Source: Spirochaetales bacterium (GTDB taxonomy: Bacteria; Spirochaetota; Spirochaetia; CADAEX01). From it: a stretch of 64,000 bases of DNA. The first letter of the stretch is position 1; each line of letters starts with the position of its first letter. Both the position numbers and the translations under genes were made by a program. Of the stretch, positions 1 to 8,420 are shown one piece after another. The notes beneath the pieces were generated by a model. It worked only from the letters and a program-made list of their open reading frames with translations, was not told where the DNA came from and searched no databases. The stretch covers positions 1 to 64,000 of the forward strand of contig JACKPD010000014.1 in assembly GCA_024233785.1 (NCBI GenBank). Reading direction: 5' to 3'.

Positions 1-115
1 CCGGATGGCATTATTTTAATAATTCCGCTTTAAAAGGGGTATTTTAACATTGTCTAACGGAGTGCCTGATATTTCAAGCTTTTTTATCAAATCAGGGATA
101 AAACAGTTTTGCTGG

Positions 116-2005
116 TCAGTTAATAAGGTTTTCTTTTATGATTGGAAAGATTTCCCTGAAGGCATTTACCACAAGCGGAGAAAACTGGATCCCGCTGTAA
201 TTGTTTATACGGGCAAGGGCCTCTCCCGGGGGCAGGCCCCTTCTATACGGGCGAGTTGATGTAATGGCATCATAGGCATCCGCGACCCCTACGATCTGGG
301 CCCCGATAGGGATTTCCTCCCCGCACAGGCCGTCCGGATATCCCGACCCGTCGTACCATTCATGATGGTTCCTGATAAGGTAGAGATGATCCTGGAGAAA
401 ACTGATTGACCTTACAATCTCCTCTCCCTTTATCGGGTGCTGCTTTATAATATCATACTCCTCATCAGTGAGTTCGGCATTTTTACAGACTATGCTTTCA
501 GAAATACCTATCTTACCGACATCGTGAAGGAGACATCCGTGACGCAGGTATTCAATCTCTTTCTGCTCGAGTCCGATTTTTTCCCCGATCCGGACTGAAA
601 TCAGGGCGACCCGCTCAGAATGGCCCCTTGTATAGGCATCCTTTTCCTCGATTGCCTGCACAAGCGCTTTGACAGTATTCAGGTAGCTGCTCTCAATCTC
701 TTCCTTAAGCTGCGCCTTGTGAAGCGTCTCCGCAATGTTGTTGGTAAAAATGGAAAGTTCATCAAGGTCTCTTGATGTAACTTTCCGGTCGCCCCTGACC
801 CGGTCCGCGGCAACTACTCCTATTACCTTCTCATTCACTACAAGAGGGGCGATAATAAAAGAGGAAACATTAAAATTACTCAGGATAAGATTGCCCCTGC
901 GCAGGCCTGCCTTTCCCGGATCAGCAATATGAATGGGACGGCCCAGTCTTGCTGCCCTGGCTATTATGTTACCCTCTCTGTCCATAGGTATTTTATAATC
1001 ATGCAGATATTTTTTTATAAAAAGCGGATCTTCACCAAATGCATATTTAAAATCAAGAAACTTTTCAGATTTATCAGTAAGCATAATAATTGCCCGGTCG
1101 TATTTAAGCACCTCGCTCATTGATTTCATTGTCGCTTTAAGGATTTCCTCGGTATTGTCCTGGGAAACTAGCATATTTGACGCAACGTTTATTGCTTTAA
1201 GTTTCTCAACCTCATCCGCCAGCTCATTATTAAGGCGGTTAACCTCGTCATATTTTTTCTTTAATATCAGTTTATCGCTCTCTATCTGCTCAAGAGCTGA
1301 AAGCAGCTGGCTTTTACGGGTCCTGAAGTGATTGAACAGGCTGTAAAAATTTCTGGTTCCATGCTGAAAATGGATATTGAACTGGCAGTAGGGATCACCT
1401 TTGAAAAAACAGTAGGGCTCCTGTACCTCTGCCGGAGGCAGCTTCCAGAGGGTAGGAATAGCGGAATATATTCCCCGGTTAAAAGCGCAGATATCACTGG
1501 TTATTCCCCGGTTTTCCTTCCAGTGCAGCCTTACAACCGCATGCTTTGGAGAACTGTAAACAGTTTCCACTACTTTATTGGTATTGAACTGTCCGTTTAT
1601 CTGATTTATCCGTTTTAAAACACCTGCCGCCCCTCCGAAGGCATGTAGAAATATTTTCTGTATATAGCCGAAATGCTTGCGGGCAATAGATTCCATCCCA
1701 ATGGAGAAGGGGGCATTCTCATCACCAAGTATTTCCTTAGCGTTCTGAAAGATTTTTACAGTAACCTTGTTTGAAACCCAGTTATTCTCATCAGTAAGCA
1801 CTTCTACAGGGTTTTTGATATTGGCATATACTCCGGGCAAATCCCTGAAAACCATATTTGCCTTATCCGGAATCCTGTTCTTTACATATTCATATACTGC
1901 CTTGATATTTATACAGCTGACTTCATTGTGTATTTCCTGCGGAAATGCATTTTTAAGAGTATTGGCTTTATTTTGAATTCTCTTTGCTGCATTGTTTTTT
2001 GACAT
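116..2005 (-). CDS. HD-GYP domain phosphodiesterase with V4R-like and GAF sensor domains
   Basis: A 629-residue cytoplasmic signalling protein, probably a cyclic-di-GMP phosphodiesterase. Residues about 30-215 look like a V4R-type sensor: the GDPYCQF motif near residue 203, after a Cys at 199, is typical of that fold. A coiled coil follows (about 230-272), then a GAF domain (about 275-430) and an HD-GYP domain (about 440-625). The catalytic set is intact: H462 in GHSERV, H494-D495 in HDVGKIG, the HHEWYDGSGYP motif at 547-557 and DAYDA near 576. There is no signal peptide or membrane segment. The start is the ATG at 2005; an AGGAG lies about 13 bases upstream, which is rather far. It appears to be a single-gene unit. 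The HD-GYP assignment is firm, the V4R assignment is by motif only, and the ligand is unknown. Confidence 0.88.
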   Translation of the reverse strand: MSKNNAAKRIQNKANTLKNAFPQEIHNEVSCINIKAVYEYVKNRIPDKANMVFRDLPGVYANIKNPVEVLTDENNWVSNKVTVKIFQNAKEILGDENAPFSIGMESIARKHFGYIQKIFLHAFGGAAGVLKRINQINGQFNTNKVVETVYSSPKHAVVRLHWKENRGITSDICAFNRGIYSAIPTLWKLPPAEVQEPYCFFKGDPYCQFNIHFQHGTRNFYSLFNHFRTRKSQLLSALEQIESDKLILKKKYDEVNRLNNELADEVEKLKAINVASNMLVSQDNTEEILKATMKSMSEVLKYDRAIIMLTDKSEKFLDFKYAFGEDPLFIKKYLHDYKIPMDREGNIIARAARLGRPIHIADPGKAGLRRGNLILSNFNVSSFIIAPLVVNEKVIGVVAADRVRGDRKVTSRDLDELSIFTNNIAETLHKAQLKEEIESSYLNTVKALVQAIEEKDAYTRGHSERVALISVRIGEKIGLEQKEIEYLRHGCLLHDVGKIGISESIVCKNAELTDEEYDIIKQHPIKGEEIVRSISFLQDHLYLIRNHHEWYDGSGYPDGLCGEEIPIGAQIVGVADAYDAITSTRPYRRGLPPGEALARINNYSGIQFSPLVVNAFREIFPIIKENLIN

Positions 2006-2128
2006 CAGGCTTCAGGTTCTCCTGTTTCTCTATCGGCAGTGGCAGCTATAAACTTTTTTAAAAATAATTTTATATTTTAAAGAGATCAGGCTGTCTCCCG
2101 GCTGCCCGCAGGTTCCGGGAAAAGCAGA

Positions 2129-3268
2129 TCAGATAAGAACAATCCCCTTCCCCAGTTTGCTGATATCAACATCATAACCCATCATCTTTCCGGTAATAAC
2201 CGGCGCCTTTCCCCCGCTGCCGAAGGTAAATGATTCTGTTGTAATGTTGTCAGAGAGTAGAAAATCATCAAATGAACCGTCTATATAAACCGGTTTTTCC
2301 ATAAGGGATGCCGCAATCCGCCCGGTTACCGAAAGAATTCCGGTCTCACCCACATGGGAGCCAAGCTGGTACTTAAGGCCTGCCTCATCTGCCCTCAGTG
2401 ACAGCTCAAGAACACGTATAAGGCCGCCGTTTTTTGCCAGCCTGAGATTAAGCATGGAAAAAGTTTTATCTGCAGCGATGCTGTCAATATCATCAAAAGA
2501 GACTGCGGATTCATCCGCGACATAGGTAATGCCGCTTCCCCTTGTACGGTAAGCGAGATTTACCATTTTTTTATGGTCAGCGCCGATAGGCTCCTCGACA
2601 AGCCTTACCCCGTAAGACTTAAGCAGTTCAAGGTGGTCCACTGTTGTCTCAATATCCCACGCGCAGTTTACATCTACCCTGATATCAAAATCGCTTCCGA
2701 AGCTCTCACGCACTGTTTTTAAAACATATCTGTTATAACTTAAGTCCTTTGAAAGCTTAACCCTCATATAGGGAATGGACATCTGCCGGTATATTCCGAT
2801 AATTCTGGACATTGCCTCATCAGAAAGAATCGGAAGGACTCCGCCGTAGAAAAGTTCCATCCTTTTAGGGGGCTGCCCGAGAAGATTGTAGATATCTGTA
2901 TTGTTACGGCGGCAGAAAAGATCCAGAAGAGCCCCCTCAACAGCCGCGAGGAGCGGAAGTTCATGATTCTTCCAGCGGCCGTCAAGAACTTTGCTTTTCA
3001 ATTCATCAGGAGTGATGAATTCTTTGTTTCCTCCGGTTAATTCCTTTATCACTTCAGAAATCCGTTTTGATATTTTTTGCTTTGAATCGAGAATACCGCC
3101 CGGGTCATTTACATAGCTTCGCAGGATCAGTTCCCCGAAACCTCTGTTTTCCCCGTCGCTTAACTCAAGAATATATGAATCGCATATCGAACGGCTCGCT
3201 TCTGCATGTGAAAAGGTCATTCTGAAAGGAATGGAAAGAGGATATAAAACTGCACTTACGATTGACAT
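2129..3268 (-). CDS. Enolase-superfamily epimerase/racemase (dipeptide epimerase or muconate-lactonizing type)
   Basis: A cytoplasmic member of the muconate lactonizing enzyme subgroup of the enolase superfamily, 379 residues from the ATG at 3268. An AAGGA lies 10 bases before that ATG; an in-frame TTG nine bases further upstream is too close to it. The N-terminal capping domain is followed by a TIM barrel. Metal ligands are visible as D199 (VDVN), E225/E226 (EEPIGAD) and D252 (ADES), and K279 in the RLAKNGG strand is the second acid/base lysine. The usual KxK on the second strand reads R169-V-K171, so the first lysine is replaced by Arg. Ala-Glu or other dipeptide epimerase is the best guess; o-succinylbenzoate synthase and N-acylamino acid racemase are alternatives, but no menaquinone genes are nearby. 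Confidence 0.8.
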   Translation of the reverse strand: MSIVSAVLYPLSIPFRMTFSHAEASRSICDSYILELSDGENRGFGELILRSYVNDPGGILDSKQKISKRISEVIKELTGGNKEFITPDELKSKVLDGRWKNHELPLLAAVEGALLDLFCRRNNTDIYNLLGQPPKRMELFYGGVLPILSDEAMSRIIGIYRQMSIPYMRVKLSKDLSYNRYVLKTVRESFGSDFDIRVDVNCAWDIETTVDHLELLKSYGVRLVEEPIGADHKKMVNLAYRTRGSGITYVADESAVSFDDIDSIAADKTFSMLNLRLAKNGGLIRVLELSLRADEAGLKYQLGSHVGETGILSVTGRIAASLMEKPVYIDGSFDDFLLSDNITTESFTFGSGGKAPVITGKMMGYDVDISKLGKGIVLI

Positions 3269-3429
3269 TGGAGGCAAATCCTTATGTTCCGCATGATCAA
3301 AAACAAAAAAATCACGCCGGGGATAAAAAACCCTTTCCTAAAAAAGGGAAAACTGATGCTGATGTGAATCCTATAGCGGCATACAGCAATTGTCAAGAAA
3401 AAATCATATCCCGCAGATGAGGATTTTTA

Positions 3430-4353
3430 TTGTACAATAAGGTAATGGTATTAAGCGATTTTCACTGCCATCTTTACGGATATGACTCAGGGGAAAGCAT
3501 GAAGGCCCTGCTTAACGGGTTTTCCGGTGAGTGTAAAGAGAACCGCCGAGCTGAGGCGGGCAGAAAGGAAAGCTTAAGCGTGATATCAGCCGGGGATGAA
3601 TTAAAAATCCGGCCGGGAATGATTTTCACCAATATCAGGGAAAGGGATCTATGGGAGAGCGGGGCCCTTTTTTCACTGGATGAGGGGGTACGCCGTGACG
3701 GGAAAACAGGCGCGGTTGTTGTTCCTTTCATCGGGATTCACCCCTGGGATTTTAATGAGGCTGATGATGAGAGCCTTGCCGCGCTTGAGCAGACTGCGGT
3801 TAAAACAGGGGCCTTTATCGGGGAGATCGGGCTTGACCGGCTTCATCTTGGGGGAGAAGAAAGGGAAAAGCAGAGGTATGTCTTTAAAAGAGCGCTTGAG
3901 GCAGCCTTAAAAGTGGAAAAGCCTTTCACAATACACTGTGTCCGGGAATGGGGCGCGCTTCTTTCAGTTCTGGAAAGCGTAAAGGAGCGGATAAGAGCTC
4001 CCTTTTTAGTCCATGCATACAGCGGCTCTGCAGAGACAATGGAAAAAATCATATCACTCGGGGGATATATTTCATTCGGAACACTTTTTTCGCACGGCAG
4101 GGAAGGGAGCTTCTCGGAAAAGGCGGCAGACTGTATACTTAAAATTGACAGAAGGTTTCTGCTGCTTGAAACCGACTGGACATGGCATGCCGGAGATGCT
4201 GAAGCGGCAGAGCCTGACACATACCGGGGGGCGCTTCTTTCGGTTTATGAAAAAACAGCAGAACTTCTTAAAATTGATATAACAGAATTATGCGGAGTGA
4301 TAGAAGAAAATGGAGAGGTTTTCAAGGCTTATACAGCTAATTGGCGAGGATAA
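3430..4353 (+). CDS. TatD family metal-dependent hydrolase (probable DNase)
   Basis: A 307-residue amidohydrolase-fold protein of the TatD type. Metal-binding motifs occur in the family order: FHCH near residue 11, GEIGLD, IHCVREWG, VHAYSG and LLETD close to the C terminus. TatD proteins are two-metal nucleases or phosphoesterases acting in the cytoplasm. The length is slightly above the usual 255-270 residues because of a charged insert (about 30-60) after the first motif. The start is probably the TTG at 3430, because a GAGGA sits exactly seven bases upstream; the ATG at 3445 has no comparable site. The 3' end overlaps the next gene by 44 bp, so the two are translationally linked. Confidence 0.85.
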   Translation: MYNKVMVLSDFHCHLYGYDSGESMKALLNGFSGECKENRRAEAGRKESLSVISAGDELKIRPGMIFTNIRERDLWESGALFSLDEGVRRDGKTGAVVVPFIGIHPWDFNEADDESLAALEQTAVKTGAFIGEIGLDRLHLGGEEREKQRYVFKRALEAALKVEKPFTIHCVREWGALLSVLESVKERIRAPFLVHAYSGSAETMEKIISLGGYISFGTLFSHGREGSFSEKAADCILKIDRRFLLLETDWTWHAGDAEAAEPDTYRGALLSVYEKTAELLKIDITELCGVIEENGEVFKAYTANWRG

Positions 4354-5047
4354 ATTATCGCATCTTGCGGGCAGCCGCGCCGCTATTGTCGGGCTCGGCG
4401 CAGTCGGGGGGTTTGCCGCAGAGGCGCTCGCGAGGTGCGGAATAGGCCATATTACGCTTGCCGATTTTGACGTGATTGCGGTTACAAACATAAACAGGCA
4501 CATAGGCGCCCTCGACTGGACTGTCGGAAGAGCAAAGGTTGATGTCATAAAGGAAAGGATAACCGGCATAAACCCTTCATGCACTGTTGACGCGCTTAGG
4601 GTTTTCGCGCACAGGGATACTTTTCCTGAAATTTTCCGGGAAAGGCCTGATATTATTATCGATGCGATAGATTCGCTCGGCCCCAAGATTGAGCTCCTCG
4701 CCTGGGCAGTTGAAAACAGCATAGATATCATATCCTCTATGGGGGCGGCGCTCAGGACAGACCCTTCCCGGATCAAGACAGCGGACATCTCCGGGACAGA
4801 TGTATGCCCTCTGGCGCGCAACCTGCGGAAATATCTCCGCCGCAGGGGAATAGAAAGCGGCATAACATGCGTGTATTCGGACGAAGTCCCGGCGAAAAGC
4901 GCGCTCCGCCCGCCCGGAAGCGAAGCGGAAAAAGAGGACTTTGTCAGGGGAAGAGAGAGAAATATCCTGGGAAGCTATCCTGTAATCACCGCCATATTCG
5001 GCCTGCTTGCGGCAGACGCTGCGGTAAAAAAACTCATAAAGCTGTGA
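4310..5047 (+). CDS. tcdA: tRNA threonylcarbamoyladenosine dehydratase (TcdA/ThiF-like E1 superfamily)
   Basis: A 245-residue ThiF/E1-like protein with the ATP-binding loop GLGAVGG near residue 28, the acidic strand LADFDVI followed by TNINRH, and the downstream helix with VGRAKVDV. This layout and length match TcdA (CsdL), which uses ATP to cyclise the t6A modification at tRNA position 37 to ct6A; the enzyme is cytoplasmic. Other E1-like families (MoeB, ThiF, HesA) are alternatives, but no sulphur-carrier or molybdopterin genes lie nearby, and there is no C-terminal rhodanese domain. The gene starts inside the end of the TatD gene. Its codons are more GC-rich than most of the window. Confidence 0.82.
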   Translation: MERFSRLIQLIGEDKLSHLAGSRAAIVGLGAVGGFAAEALARCGIGHITLADFDVIAVTNINRHIGALDWTVGRAKVDVIKERITGINPSCTVDALRVFAHRDTFPEIFRERPDIIIDAIDSLGPKIELLAWAVENSIDIISSMGAALRTDPSRIKTADISGTDVCPLARNLRKYLRRRGIESGITCVYSDEVPAKSALRPPGSEAEKEDFVRGRERNILGSYPVITAIFGLLAADAAVKKLIKL

Positions 5048-5062
5048 GGGGTGGAGCAAAAT

Positions 5063-5080
5063 AAGACGCCCGCGTCTTTC
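5063..5080. terminator. Weak hairpin between convergent genes
   Basis: AAGACG (5063-5068) and CGTCTT (5073-5078) can form a six-pair stem with a CCCG loop between the 3' ends of tcdA and the BMP gene. A short, interrupted T-rich tail follows in either direction, so it could be a weak bidirectional terminator. Confidence 0.35.
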
Positions 5081-5125
5081 GCACATTTGCGCGGAAAACA
5101 GGGGCGCCTCTGATAGACTTACGTC

Positions 5126-6178
5126 TTACATGCCGAGAGCGGCCCTTGTAGTTTCAATCTTTATTTTTCCGGCCTTCATGTCTGCTGTAACCTGGGCAAC
5201 CTTGTCCTTGACAGCCTGGGGCACGACACTTTCAAATTCATGGAAAGGCGAGATGCCGGTCGCGTCATCCTCTATTCCGTAAACTTTTGTCCCGCCGGTA
5301 AATGTATTGTTCTTTACAGCCTCTACCGCAAGATATACAGTCCGGGGAATCTGCTTCACTGCAGATGTAAGCACTGTGTCCGGCGCCACGGCGCTCTGGT
5401 CAACATCAACGCCTATTGCAGCAACTCCCTTTTCCTTGCATGCCTGGATAACCCCCAGCCCTGTAAGACCCGCGACCTGGAAAACAATGTCCGCGCCCTG
5501 CTCTATCATCGCGAGGGCCGCTTCCTTTCCCTTGGCCTGGTCTACAAAGGAACCGGTTGTTACAGACAGGACTTTACAGTCAGGGTTGACAGACTTTACG
5601 CCCTGGATAAAACCAACCTCGAATTTTTCAACAGGAGGGATGAACATTCCAAGGACTACCCCGACAACGTTTTTGTCATTGAATTTAGGGGAAGCAGATG
5701 CATATTCCTTTGTCATCATGCCGGCGACAACTCCTGCGAGATAACCTGACTCGTGCTCCTTGTACAGGATTCCCATAAAGTTGGATGGGTCTCCGTCGCC
5801 TGCCCAGATATCAATTCCTGCGAATTTTGTGTCAGGATTGTTTTTAGCTGCTTCCTTTACCGCCTGTTCCATCAGGAACCCTACAGCAAATACAATGTCG
5901 GAACCGTCTTCGGCAAGACCAATCAGGTTTGGAACATAGTCTGTCTGCTGTTTGGACTCAACAACCTTGACATCTGCACCGAGTTTTTCCTTTACAAGCT
6001 CGAGCCCCTGATTCGCTCCGTCATTGAACGATTTATCCCCAAGCCCACCGACGTCAGTTGCCATTGAAGCAAGAAGTTTTTTCTCCTCCGCTTTTTTCTC
6101 TTCCTTTTTGCAGGAAGCGACTGACAGCATCATTGCCGCAGCTATTATAAGAACGGCAAGTCTTATCCCTTTTTTCAT
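5126..6178 (-). CDS. BMP family ABC transporter substrate-binding lipoprotein (purine nucleoside type)
   Basis: A 350-residue exported solute-binding protein of the BmpA/Med/PnrA family, which binds purine nucleosides outside the inner membrane. The N terminus has a charged start, a hydrophobic core and the lipobox SVASC near residue 23, so it is probably a lipoprotein. Family features include GGLGDKSFNDGANQG early on, the AVGFLMEQAV strand, the IDIWAGDG segment and the VGVDVDQS strand near the binding cleft. It is the last gene of the unit, behind both permeases and the ATPase, 15 bases after the preceding stop, with its own strong AAAGGAG seven bases before the ATG. That arrangement may allow extra binding protein relative to the membrane parts. 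The exact ligand is inferred from the family. Confidence 0.9.
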   Translation of the reverse strand: MKKGIRLAVLIIAAAMMLSVASCKKEEKKAEEKKLLASMATDVGGLGDKSFNDGANQGLELVKEKLGADVKVVESKQQTDYVPNLIGLAEDGSDIVFAVGFLMEQAVKEAAKNNPDTKFAGIDIWAGDGDPSNFMGILYKEHESGYLAGVVAGMMTKEYASASPKFNDKNVVGVVLGMFIPPVEKFEVGFIQGVKSVNPDCKVLSVTTGSFVDQAKGKEAALAMIEQGADIVFQVAGLTGLGVIQACKEKGVAAIGVDVDQSAVAPDTVLTSAVKQIPRTVYLAVEAVKNNTFTGGTKVYGIEDDATGISPFHEFESVVPQAVKDKVAQVTADMKAGKIKIETTRAALGM

Positions 6179-6193
6179 AAGAATCTCCTTTTA

Positions 6194-7147
6194 TTATTCA
6201 TTTTCTTTCTCTATTATAAAATCAACACCGTCTGCCTTGGGCGGTCTTGATCTTCTTACAAATCCCGCTACCGCTATTATAGTCGCGGCATAAGGGAATA
6301 TGATAAAAAGCTCTTCAGGTACATGGAATATCCTGAATACCTGAAAACGGATCTGAAGAGCGTCCGCGAATCCGAAAAAAAGCGCGGAAAGAAACGAACC
6401 GGCAGCGCTCCATCCTCCTGATATCATCGCGGCAAGGGCGATAAACCCTTTACCGTTTGTCATCCCTTCGGTGAATGATACATTGTTCTCAATGGAAAGA
6501 TAAGCACCCGCAAGCCCTGATGCAAGCCCTGAAATAAAGACCGCGAGATATTTTATTTTGTAGACAGAGACACCGATTGTCTCAAGCGCAAGTGGATGCT
6601 CTCCTGCTGCCCGGATATGAAGGCCTGTCCTGGTGTGCTTAAGAAACCAGGCGAGAAATATTACAAGAATGAAAGAGATATAGATTATCGGTGTCTGGTT
6701 GAAGAAAACAGGCCCCAGGACCGGTATTTTTGAAAGCAGTGGAACTGCGAACTGATAATCCCCCAGGAAAGAGGGGATGGCGTCAGATGTCCCCGGATGG
6801 CCGAAAAAAAGGACCATAAGATACCTGGTAATCCCGAACGCGAGAATATTAAGGACAGCCCCGGATACAACATGGTCAAGATGGAGGCTTATTGCCGCTG
6901 CCGCGTGTATCAGGCTGTAGATGCCTCCCGCGAGGACACCTGAGGCAAGCCCGAGCCACGGATTGCCTGTGTAAAAAGCGGTAACTGCAGCGAAGAATGC
7001 CCCGATTATCATAATCCCTTCCATCGCTATGTTTACAACACCTGCCCTCTCGCATACTGTCGCTCCGAGCGCGGCAAGCGTAATAGGGGTTGAAAGCCTC
7101 ACTGTAGCGACAAGGAGGTCGGTATTTAAAAACATCAGAAATGACAT
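6194..7147 (-). CDS. ABC transporter permease, nucleoside-type (BPD_transp_2 family)
   Basis: An inner-membrane permease of about 317 residues with roughly eight to nine hydrophobic segments. The stretch ATVCERAGVVNIAMEGIM near the N terminus is the hallmark of the second permease of nucleoside uptake systems (YufQ/NupQ-like). The C-terminal half carries the coupling region LGVSVYKIKY-like and GLASGLAGAYL segments expected for this family. The ATG at 7147 is chosen because GGGGGGAGG lies about a dozen bases upstream and the codon follows the preceding stop by one base. A longer reading from 7219 would overlap the upstream gene and adds only a basic, non-family N terminus. It pairs with the other permease as a heterodimer. 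Confidence 0.88.
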   Translation of the reverse strand: MSFLMFLNTDLLVATVRLSTPITLAALGATVCERAGVVNIAMEGIMIIGAFFAAVTAFYTGNPWLGLASGVLAGGIYSLIHAAAAISLHLDHVVSGAVLNILAFGITRYLMVLFFGHPGTSDAIPSFLGDYQFAVPLLSKIPVLGPVFFNQTPIIYISFILVIFLAWFLKHTRTGLHIRAAGEHPLALETIGVSVYKIKYLAVFISGLASGLAGAYLSIENNVSFTEGMTNGKGFIALAAMISGGWSAAGSFLSALFFGFADALQIRFQVFRIFHVPEELFIIFPYAATIIAVAGFVRRSRPPKADGVDFIIEKENE

Positions 7148-7148
7148 A

Positions 7149-8420
7149 TCAGACACTGCCTCCCCCCTTTTTCTTTTTAATAAGCCGGGCCGCGTAAATA
7201 TAGATATATTTCGCGACAATCAGAAACAGCATTATCCCCTTTATTATCTCAACTATGGAATTCGGCGTATGTGTCGTCCTCGCCATATACTGCCCCCCGG
7301 CGTCAAGGGCACCCCACAGCAGAGAAGTAAAGATAACACCTACCGGGTTGTTGGAGGCAAGCAGCGCGACGGAAATTCCATTCCAGCCGTAGCCGGCCTG
7401 AAGGTTTTCGAACAGCTTGTGGTCAAGACCCAGAACCTGGGTGATGCCGGCCATTCCGGCGAGGGCACCCGCAAACATCATCGCGATAAAGATGTTTTTC
7501 CCGACAGATATCCCCTGCACCCTCGCGGCCTCTTTATTAAAACCGACAGCCTTTATCTCAAACCCTGTTTTCGTGTTTTCAAGCACATAGCTCACAAAAA
7601 AAGCGGCGGCAACAGCAATGAGGATCCCTGTATGAAGGCGGTAGTTTGCGTCAGGAATAAAAGATTTGAAGGAAAGGAGCCAGCTGCTCTCAGGTAATTC
7701 CCAGGTTACATAGGGATGTGTTGAGGTTGCAGGGTCTCCGCCGAAAGCCCTTATAAATATGGGAGAAAGGTATCTTGCGATATGGGCAAACATCATGGTG
7801 GTAATTACCTCATGCGCCCCGGTTTTCACCTTGAGAAGGGCGGGTATGAAATTCCAAAGCGATGCCAGAAAACTGCCTGCGGCATAGACAAGAATGATCG
7901 CGATTAGAGGCGGCAGCTCAAGCTTAAAACCGAGCCAGGCTCCTGCCATGGCCCCGATATAGTACTGCCCCTCGGCGCCGATATTAAACAGCCCCGCCTT
8001 GAAAGCAAAGGCAATGGAAAGTCCTGTAAAAATAAGGGGGGTTGCGTTAAGCACCGCGACATACCAGTTCTTTACAAACCCGCCGTAGAAGAGGGCCGTG
8101 TATGACTCGATCGGATCATATCCGGTCAGAAGCATTATTACCGCGCCGGATACAACCGCCGCAGCAATACCTATCAAAGGGACAATAAGCCTTGACAGAT
8201 ATTTTTTAACCGCGGATAAAGTCTTCTCCTTCCCCTGGAAATAATAGATATTAAACAGGTACAGCGCGGCGCCGGATGAGAGGGCCGCAAGGCCTGAAAA
8301 ACTGCCTCCGAGATAGTATACGGCGCCGGCGGCAAGCAGCAGAACTGAAATTAAGTCAAGAGCTTTTTTCATGTGTTCTCTTTCACTTCTCACTTTAGTG
8401 CCTGTTTTATTTCCCGTCAT
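7149..8420 (-). CDS. ABC transporter permease, nucleoside-type (BPD_transp_2 family)
   Basis: An inner-membrane permease of 423 residues, longer than its partner because of an N-terminal helix pair. About ten hydrophobic segments are visible. The segment AFKAGLFNIGAEGQYYIGAM around residues 140-160 is the family signature, and GVISVGKNIF-like and GALAGMAGITQVLG segments follow near residue 300. It should pair with the downstream permease and the double-domain ATPase. The ATG at 8420 overlaps the ATPase stop by 14 bp and has AGGG seven bases before it. An internal ATG at 8372 is possible but has a poorer ribosome site. The C terminus is lysine- and glycine-rich. Confidence 0.88.
   Translation of the reverse strand: MTGNKTGTKVRSEREHMKKALDLISVLLLAAGAVYYLGGSFSGLAALSSGAALYLFNIYYFQGKEKTLSAVKKYLSRLIVPLIGIAAAVVSGAVIMLLTGYDPIESYTALFYGGFVKNWYVAVLNATPLIFTGLSIAFAFKAGLFNIGAEGQYYIGAMAGAWLGFKLELPPLIAIILVYAAGSFLASLWNFIPALLKVKTGAHEVITTMMFAHIARYLSPIFIRAFGGDPATSTHPYVTWELPESSWLLSFKSFIPDANYRLHTGILIAVAAAFFVSYVLENTKTGFEIKAVGFNKEAARVQGISVGKNIFIAMMFAGALAGMAGITQVLGLDHKLFENLQAGYGWNGISVALLASNNPVGVIFTSLLWGALDAGGQYMARTTHTPNSIVEIIKGIMLFLIVAKYIYIYAARLIKKKKGGGSV

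Noticed and set aside
16..136. Minus-strand open stretch of about 39 codons directly after the HD-GYP gene, in a shifted frame
   Set aside because: It has no start codon or ribosome site, and the HD-GYP domain is already complete before it.
6194..7219. Longer N terminus for the second nucleoside permease
   Set aside because: The extension overlaps the preceding gene by 71 bp and contains no hydrophobic or family sequence; the start at 7147 has a strong ribosome site.
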